A model generated the notes under the pieces. It was not told the origin of the DNA. It did no database searches and saw only the letters and a program-made list of their open reading frames with translations. Below, in pieces: positions 7,054 to 11,363 of a DNA stretch of 11,363 nt. A program made the translations under genes and the position numbers. Position 1 is the stretch's first letter; the number at the start of each line of letters is the position of its first letter. The stretch comes from Bacteroidales bacterium (lineage in GTDB: Bacteria; Bacteroidota; Bacteroidia; Bacteroidales; UBA932), in assembly GCA_024401945.1 (NCBI GenBank), contig JAKSKC010000036.1, positions 1-11,363 of the forward strand, in the 5' to 3' direction.

Positions 7054-8856
7054 ATGAATCTCATAAATCTGTTCAGGAGCATCAAGCCCTTCGTCAAGCC
7101 CTACAGGTGGCTTGTGATCATCACCCTCATCCTTACCGTCATCGGTTCCTGCATCGCCCAGATCAATGCCGTCGTGCTTGACAGGACCGTTGATGCCGTC
7201 AACGCCCTCGTGGGGATAGACAACTTTTCCTGGGCGAAAGCTGCCAGGATCCTTACGGTCATCAGCATAGTTCTGCTTTCGAAGGAGATAATATCCGCCT
7301 TCGTGACCTATGCGCAGAACTACTTCGGGGAGAGGATGCGCGTCTTCGTCAGCAAGGATATGAGCCAGGCGGTCATCGACAGGATACTCACCTTCAAGAT
7401 GGCATTCTTCTCAAGGCAGGAGAATGCGACGGGCCAGCTACAGACAAGGATCGACCAGGGCGTGAGCAGTCTGAGCCGCACGGTGCAGAACTTCTTCATC
7501 GACCTCCTCCCGCTCTTCACCAGCGCCATCCTGGCCCTCGTGCTTATGTTCGCCGCGAACGTATGGGTGGGTCTGACCGCGCTCTTCATTGTTCCGATAT
7601 ATTTCTGGATAACTGTCAGACAGGCACGCAAGCTCAAGGGCTGGCGCCGTAACATGAGGGACTGCCGCGAACAGAAGAGCCACGGCATAATGAATATCAT
7701 AGAGAGTATCAACGTCATCAAGAGCTTCAACAGGGAAAGCATCGAGAGCGGCAAGCAGTGGGAGCTCCAGACAAAGTTCACCGACAACCAGATGGCAGTC
7801 CGGAGGACATCATTCTATTATGACGCGGTCAAGAGTTTCGTCCGTCAGGTGGGCACTGTGCTCATAATCATCCTCACGGCCTACCTCGTGCTTTCGGGCT
7901 ATCCGGGGATGACCATAGGCAAGATAATGTACCACGTGATGCTCTTCGCCAACGTCACCGCACCGATAACCCAGCTGCAGCGGATATTCGACGATATGAA
8001 CGACGCCCTGATATATGCTGAAGGATTCTTCGACATACTCGATTCGGAAGATGACGTCGAGCCGGAGGGGCACATACGCCCGGAGAAGGTGCAGGGTAAT
8101 TTCGAGATCAGCGGAGTGGACTTCACCTACCCTAACGGGAACAAGGCGCTGCACAACATCAACATGAAGATTGAGAGTGGAAAGATAACCGCTCTCGTGG
8201 GCCTGTCAGGAGCCGGGAAATCCACGATAGTCAACCTTCTGGACAAGTTCTACGAGCCCGACTGCGGAAGTATCATACTCGACGGGACAGACCTGCGGGA
8301 CTATGACACCAAGTACCTCAGGGAGAACATCGGACTCGTGCTTCAGAAGAACCATATCTTCGACGGGACAATCGAGGACAACATAAGATACGGACGTCCT
8401 GGCGCCACTTTCGAGGAAGTTAAGGAGGCGGCCCGCAAGGCCAGCATCCTGGATCAGATCAATGCGCTCCCGAAGGGGTTCCAGTCACAGGCCACGGCAC
8501 TCTCCGGAGGACAGCAGCAGAGAATTGCCATAGCCAGGATGTTCCTGAAGAATCCTCCTATAATCTTCCTGGACGAGCCCACAGCATCGCTCGACGCAGT
8601 GGCAACCGAACAGATCAAGGCCAGCATCGATGAGATCAAGCGCGGACGTACGGTGATAATCATCTCGCACTCCATATCACAGATTATTGACAGCGACATC
8701 ATCTATGCTCTCAGGAACGGAAGGGTTGAGCAGAGCGGAAACCCTGATGACGTCTATCGTCAGGGCGGTGTCTACAAGGATATCGTCGATGCATCGGCCA
8801 GATCCCTTAACGTGGAGAAACTCGCCAGCCAGATTGCCGGATCCTCCGGCAATTGA
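7054..8856 (+). CDS. ABC-type exporter half-transporter (TMD-NBD fusion)
   Basis: ATP-driven exporter of the type-I ABC family, 600 residues, the usual length for MsbA/Sav1866-like half-transporters that work as dimers in the inner membrane. The transmembrane domain covers about 1-320, with hydrophobic segments near 19-38, 66-86, 150-188 and 263-300. The nucleotide-binding domain covers about 348-590 and is complete: Walker A GLSGAGKST (383-391), Q-loop Gln431, signature LSGGQQQR (483-490), Walker B IIFLDE (503-508) with catalytic Glu508, D-loop SLD (512-514) and switch His539 (IIISHS). No peptidase C39 or other extra domain is fused. It stands alone on the plus strand between two minus-strand blocks, so neighbours do not reveal its substrate; lipid, drug or peptide export are all possible. 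The ATG at 7054 is the first in frame after the AT-rich gap. Confidence 0.95.
   Translation: MNLINLFRSIKPFVKPYRWLVIITLILTVIGSCIAQINAVVLDRTVDAVNALVGIDNFSWAKAARILTVISIVLLSKEIISAFVTYAQNYFGERMRVFVSKDMSQAVIDRILTFKMAFFSRQENATGQLQTRIDQGVSSLSRTVQNFFIDLLPLFTSAILALVLMFAANVWVGLTALFIVPIYFWITVRQARKLKGWRRNMRDCREQKSHGIMNIIESINVIKSFNRESIESGKQWELQTKFTDNQMAVRRTSFYYDAVKSFVRQVGTVLIIILTAYLVLSGYPGMTIGKIMYHVMLFANVTAPITQLQRIFDDMNDALIYAEGFFDILDSEDDVEPEGHIRPEKVQGNFEISGVDFTYPNGNKALHNINMKIESGKITALVGLSGAGKSTIVNLLDKFYEPDCGSIILDGTDLRDYDTKYLRENIGLVLQKNHIFDGTIEDNIRYGRPGATFEEVKEAARKASILDQINALPKGFQSQATALSGGQQQRIAIARMFLKNPPIIFLDEPTASLDAVATEQIKASIDEIKRGRTVIIISHSISQIIDSDIIYALRNGRVEQSGNPDDVYRQGGVYKDIVDASARSLNVEKLASQIAGSSGN
8833..8853. 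terminator. Perfect hairpin at the junction of two convergent genes
   Basis: ATTGCCGGA (8833-8841) and TCCGGCAAT (8845-8853) form a perfect 9-bp inverted repeat with a 3-base TCC loop. It ends one base before the TGA of the ABC exporter and lies 4 bp past the stop of the convergent lipoprotein gene, inside the exporter's last codons. Its symmetry lets it fold in transcripts from both sides, so it could act as a shared bidirectional terminator or a 3'-end stabiliser. There is no T-tract after it on either strand, so it is not a classical intrinsic terminator. Confidence 0.4.
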
Positions 8857-8857
8857 A

Positions 8858-10678
8858 TCACCGGTGCAATGTGAGAACCCTCAGCTTGTCCTTAAGGACC
8901 TTCTTGTAGTTGTCCTGCGAATCGCTGATCATAAGGACAGTCTGCGTACCGTCACTCATCACGGGGCCGAATCCTATGCCTTCGTAGTTTGAGAAATCCA
9001 GGGCGGTGTAGAAGGTGTCGCTTCTAACAAGTCTCTTGGAGAGGATGCCTCCCCTGTCATTGACAGGGTCCACCTCATATATCTTGATGTATACGATCGA
9101 GTACAGGCCGATTTCAATGGTACTGCCGTTCGGGATATGGGCTTCCCTCTCGATCACAAGGAGTTTCCCATCATCGAGAGCAAGGATGTCCGGAACTCCG
9201 TAAGCATAGATCGAGGCAGTCGTACGGTCAGTCTGCGCCTTGTCCATAAGATAGAAATACCGTCTGGCTGGCTTGAGGTCCTTTCCGAAGCTCGGGAGCC
9301 TGAGGAGCTTCCTTTCGTCCGGATCATAGCCGCGGTCACGGGATATGTCATTCTCGGTGGTTGTCCAGAACAGTCCTGTCAAATCATTGTATGCAAGTGA
9401 TTCGAAGCCGAAGTTCCCGAGGGTCTGGCCGCTCTTCATATCATCCGGCACGGCCAGTTCCCTGCCGGTAGGATATCCCTGCATATCGTATTCAAGGATG
9501 CGCTGGTCCCCTTCCGCCGCAACGAAGAGGGTTCCGTTGTCCGGGAAATACACAATCCCTTCCGGGCTTCTTGAAACACTGCCGTTGGCCGTGCCTTCGG
9601 GAATCTCGTAGGAAAGATTGCTGATGCTGAAATCATTGTTGACCTTGAAGTCGAGGAAGATGATTCCTCCGCCCTTCCTTGCATCGTGTACGACCGCATA
9701 GCGGTTCTCCCCCACCTTCGTTATTCCGGAAAACTGTCCCGTGATACCAAGATTCATATTCTTGATATTCTTGCTTTCAAGCTGTACGGTTTTCTCCAAC
9801 TCGTTGGAATATTTCACCATATCAAGTCCCCATCTGTAGGCCCTGCCGCTCCGGAGGTTCTTTCCGTCCATACGGGCGGTGAACAGATCTCCCGCGCTGC
9901 TCTTCAGTATCGCCGCGATATCGTTCGAACTGAAATCCTGAGGGGCGAATGGTATCCACATCTTCACCGTCCCCCCTTCTGAAGTGCTGATCCCGCTCAC
10001 CGGGACAGCCGTTACGGTCTTCCCTGCGGAAGGTTTGAAATCCCCCGATACAAGGTCGAGGCTTCCTTCCGGGATTATGCCGTCATATGTTGGCAGGAGG
10101 TCAATCGAAGCGATTGAAGCTGCTTCAGGAAAGGTGCAGCTGAGTCTGGCGAAACTGCTGAAATGCGAAAAAACGAAGCTGGCGCCTCCATTTTCCCCGG
10201 CAACAGCAGAAGAGAACAGAGGATCGAAATCCAGAATGTCCGATACATTGTCATCACCGGTTACGGACCGGCCGAGATATGAGATCGAAACGGATGCCGG
10301 ATCCGATTTGCCGCCGTCGTAAGGATAGATTGCATAGTACTTTTCCCCGGGGGCGAGCTTGAATCCCTGCCCGTCGAACGTGGCGCTCTGCATCCCGCTG
10401 CCCTCGCTGAGGGAATAACGGGAAAATCCACCGTCGGATGAATATACCCCTACGGTATCCTTCTGTGACCATTTGAAATTCAGACCTGTGGATTCGTCAG
10501 CGGACACTTCCGTCCTGGTGAGGTCGCCGAATACGATATCCTCCACCTGCATTTCAACTGCAGACGACGCTTCTTCGGGCTGTTGCTGCTGCTCCTTGAA
10601 TCCGTCCGTCATTATCCTTGTGCAGGAAATTCCCGCCAGGCCTATGATCAGGACCGTCGTTATCAATGACCTTCTCAT
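8858..10678 (-). CDS. Cell-envelope lipoprotein: fimbrillin-like (Mfa-like) domain fused to a phytase-like esterase domain
   Basis: The 606-residue product starts with a hydrophobic signal ending in LAGISC (acylated Cys19 likely, with a somewhat relaxed Bacteroidetes lipobox) and a Gln-rich linker (29-33). Residues about 50-290 resemble fimbrillin/Mfa-like N-terminal domains: TRTEV (55-59), KWSQKDTVGVY (69-79), FSHFSSFARLS (170-180), WIPFAPQDF (241-249) and SGRAYRWGL (277-285). Residues about 310-606 look like the esterase-like-activity-of-phytase family, a beta-propeller: FSGIT (316-320), PEGIVYFP (372-379), AAEGD (387-391), GFESLAY (424-430), LLVIEREA (506-513), EGIGFGP (566-572) and ISDSQDN (584-590). 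A phosphoester substrate is suggested by family only. The start overlaps the stop of the 44-residue ORF by ATGA, so translation is probably coupled. It converges with the ABC exporter gene with 1 bp between stop codons. Domain names come from recognition, not a search. Confidence 0.85.
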   Translation of the reverse strand: MRRSLITTVLIIGLAGISCTRIMTDGFKEQQQQPEEASSAVEMQVEDIVFGDLTRTEVSADESTGLNFKWSQKDTVGVYSSDGGFSRYSLSEGSGMQSATFDGQGFKLAPGEKYYAIYPYDGGKSDPASVSISYLGRSVTGDDNVSDILDFDPLFSSAVAGENGGASFVFSHFSSFARLSCTFPEAASIASIDLLPTYDGIIPEGSLDLVSGDFKPSAGKTVTAVPVSGISTSEGGTVKMWIPFAPQDFSSNDIAAILKSSAGDLFTARMDGKNLRSGRAYRWGLDMVKYSNELEKTVQLESKNIKNMNLGITGQFSGITKVGENRYAVVHDARKGGGIIFLDFKVNNDFSISNLSYEIPEGTANGSVSRSPEGIVYFPDNGTLFVAAEGDQRILEYDMQGYPTGRELAVPDDMKSGQTLGNFGFESLAYNDLTGLFWTTTENDISRDRGYDPDERKLLRLPSFGKDLKPARRYFYLMDKAQTDRTTASIYAYGVPDILALDDGKLLVIEREAHIPNGSTIEIGLYSIVYIKIYEVDPVNDRGGILSKRLVRSDTFYTALDFSNYEGIGFGPVMSDGTQTVLMISDSQDNYKKVLKDKLRVLTLHR

Positions 10679-10809
10679 GGGTAATACTCCTCATCGTCAA
10701 GCTCCCAGGGAGCCGGGTCCAACGTTCCGGTAACCGGCGAATCCGCCATCAGAGTGTCGGTCCGGAGCATGACCGCAAGCACCTCCGGTTCCATATATTT
10801 ATCCTTCAT
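10675..10809 (-). CDS. Small 44-residue ORF with acidic tail, coupled between STAS and lipoprotein genes
   Basis: Reading from the ATG at 10809 gives MKDKYMEPEVLAVMLRTDTL followed by a Pro/acidic C-terminal half that ends ELDDEEYYP. There is no signal peptide or membrane segment. The layout (a basic K..Y.EPE start, a short hydrophobic core, then SP and an acidic Tyr-rich tail) resembles short peptides encoded beside Mfa-like lipoproteins in Bacteroidales, which lack a known function; this is recognition, not a search. Its ATG overlaps the STAS gene stop (ATGA, 10809-10806) and its own TGA overlaps the lipoprotein ATG (ATGA, 10678-10675). Two exact stop/start overlaps with the only other use of this strand being 132 bp of otherwise empty sequence argue strongly that it is translated. 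It may serve as a translational bridge, a regulator or an assembly partner. Confidence 0.72.
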   Translation of the reverse strand: MKDKYMEPEVLAVMLRTDTLMADSPVTGTLDPAPWELDDEEYYP

Positions 10810-11108
10810 TGGGCAAATATACGAAGTTTCTTGTCTATGTTGGTCATCTTGAATATGCTCATCACCGTGCTGCAGACATTTATAACTGAAAATTCAGCAT
10901 TGAGGGCTTTCGCCTTCTTATGGGTGGCAAGTACCTGACGGAGTCCTGCTGAGGACATATATTCAACCCCGGCAAAGTCAAGGACGATGGATGAAGCCTC
11001 CGTGACGGCCTCCACCATTTCTCCAAGCTCGGGGGATGAAGATGTGTCAAGCCAGCCCTCCGGTGCGAATGTCACGACTCCGTTTTCGATAGATTTCGAG
11101 ATTTTCAT
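10806..11108 (-). CDS. STAS-domain anti-sigma factor antagonist (SpoIIAA/RsbV-like)
   Basis: A 100-residue single-domain cytoplasmic protein, the usual size for SpoIIAA/RsbV. It shows an N-terminal beta strand (VVTFAPEGWLDTSSSPEL, 11-28) and the conserved core VLDFAGVEYMSSAGLRQVL (42-60). Aligning YMSSAGL with the FMDSSGL of SpoIIAA puts the phosphorylatable residue at Ser53, so the regulatory site is kept although the preceding Asp is Ser52 and the following Ser is Ala54. In known partner switches the unphosphorylated form binds the kinase/anti-sigma partner and releases its target; phosphorylation breaks that binding. The partner kinase is encoded 2 bp upstream, and the stop overlaps the next small ORF by ATGA. 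The final target (sigma factor or another protein) is not in the window. Confidence 0.92.
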   Translation of the reverse strand: MKISKSIENGVVTFAPEGWLDTSSSPELGEMVEAVTEASSIVLDFAGVEYMSSAGLRQVLATHKKAKALNAEFSVINVCSTVMSIFKMTNIDKKLRIFAQ

Positions 11109-11110
11109 AT

Positions 11111-11363
11111 TTAAATTGAATTTAATGATTTCGTTATTGTAAGGATATTCCTCCCATCCCTGTATTCATAATCAACCGAATCGGCCACGGTGAATGCGAT
11201 GAGCCTTCCCAGTCCGCCAACTGCGGTATCGATGTCGTATTCATCGGTATCAGGCAGGTCCGTGCGTGGATCGAAAGGTTCCCCTCCGTCCGAGAAGCGC
11301 ATTATGAGAATGTTGGAATACTCGAAATAGAAGAGTATTCTCTCTCCCTCCGGCGCAGGACCG
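11111..11363 (-). CDS. RsbW/SpoIIAB-like ATP-binding anti-sigma kinase, partial (C-terminal 83 residues)
   Basis: The reading frame stays open to the window edge, so the start and the N box lie outside; only the C-terminal 83 residues are seen. They match the GHKL/HATPase_c fold of serine-protein kinases of the partner-switching type: a beta strand (ILFYFEYSNILIMRFSD), G1 box DGGEPFDP (visible residues 25-32), an acidic ATP-lid segment (DLPDTDEYDID), G2 box GGLG (49-52) followed by RLIAF, and the terminal pattern DGRNILTITK. In characterised systems this protein phosphorylates the STAS antagonist and sequesters a sigma factor. The STAS gene begins 2 bp after its TAA, as in spoIIAA/spoIIAB-like pairs though in reverse order. 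An internal ATG at 11302 is not the real start because coding similarity continues upstream of it. Confidence 0.9.
   Translation of the reverse strand, partial: GPAPEGERILFYFEYSNILIMRFSDGGEPFDPRTDLPDTDEYDIDTAVGGLGRLIAFTVADSVDYEYRDGRNILTITKSLNSI

Noticed and set aside
8858..8867. Palindrome CACCGGTG at the end of the lipoprotein gene
   Set aside because: An 8-bp palindrome of this kind is expected by chance and it overlaps coding sequence; the adjacent 9-bp-stem hairpin is the stronger signal.
10814..10821. TATATTTG on the minus strand, an exact -7 consensus match, 4 bp before the 44-residue ORF
   Set aside because: It is in the last codons of the STAS gene (R-I-F-A), leaves too little room for a start site before the ATG, has no -33 element, and the ATGA overlap already explains expression by coupling.

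Overview
The window looks like a chromosomal piece of a gut-type Bacteroidales bacterium, perhaps near Rikenellaceae or Cryptobacteroides (inferred, not proven). The reasons are the moderate GC content, starts without Shine-Dalgarno sequences, TAnnTTTG-like boxes, a fimbrillin-like (Mfa-like) lipoprotein, a small acidic-tailed peptide of the kind found beside such lipoproteins, and a CzcA/CusA-type efflux operon in the order adaptor-pump-outer membrane factor. I see no rRNA, tRNA, insertion sequence, integrase or CRISPR array. Apart from the window edges there is no gene-free stretch longer than about 80 bases.

Left block (31-6972, all minus strand). Read in the direction of transcription, it holds a secreted SGNH/GDSL esterase with a GxDLY-type N-terminal domain, a 111-residue His-rich small membrane or secreted protein, an RND periplasmic adaptor lipoprotein, a 1034-residue heavy-metal-type RND pump and a TolC-family outer membrane factor. 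Gaps are 25 bp, 58 bp, 3 bp and then a 26-bp coding overlap, so the last three genes are certainly one operon and the first two probably belong to it. The DFG..VDGA....E motif in the pump points to divalent metal export (Zn/Co/Cd/Ni class) rather than Cu/Ag. No metal-sensing regulator is visible.

Middle (6973-8856). A short AT-rich divergent promoter region with a dyad separates the left block from a plus-strand type-I ABC exporter half-transporter (TMD fused to NBD) with all ATPase motifs intact. Its stop codon lies 1 bp from the stop of the convergent gene on the right, and a perfect 9-bp-stem hairpin covers the junction.

Right block (8858-11363, minus strand). Read in the direction of transcription, it holds the C-terminal part of an RsbW/SpoIIAB-like ATP-binding protein (cut by the window edge), a STAS-domain antagonist, a 44-residue small ORF with an acidic tail, and a 606-residue lipoprotein with an Mfa-like N-terminal domain and a phytase-like esterase C-terminal domain. 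The first junction has a 2-bp gap and the next two are ATGA stop/start overlaps, so the set is very likely co-transcribed and translationally coupled. It therefore ties a partner-switching regulatory pair to a cell-envelope lipoprotein. This is the most unusual arrangement in the window.
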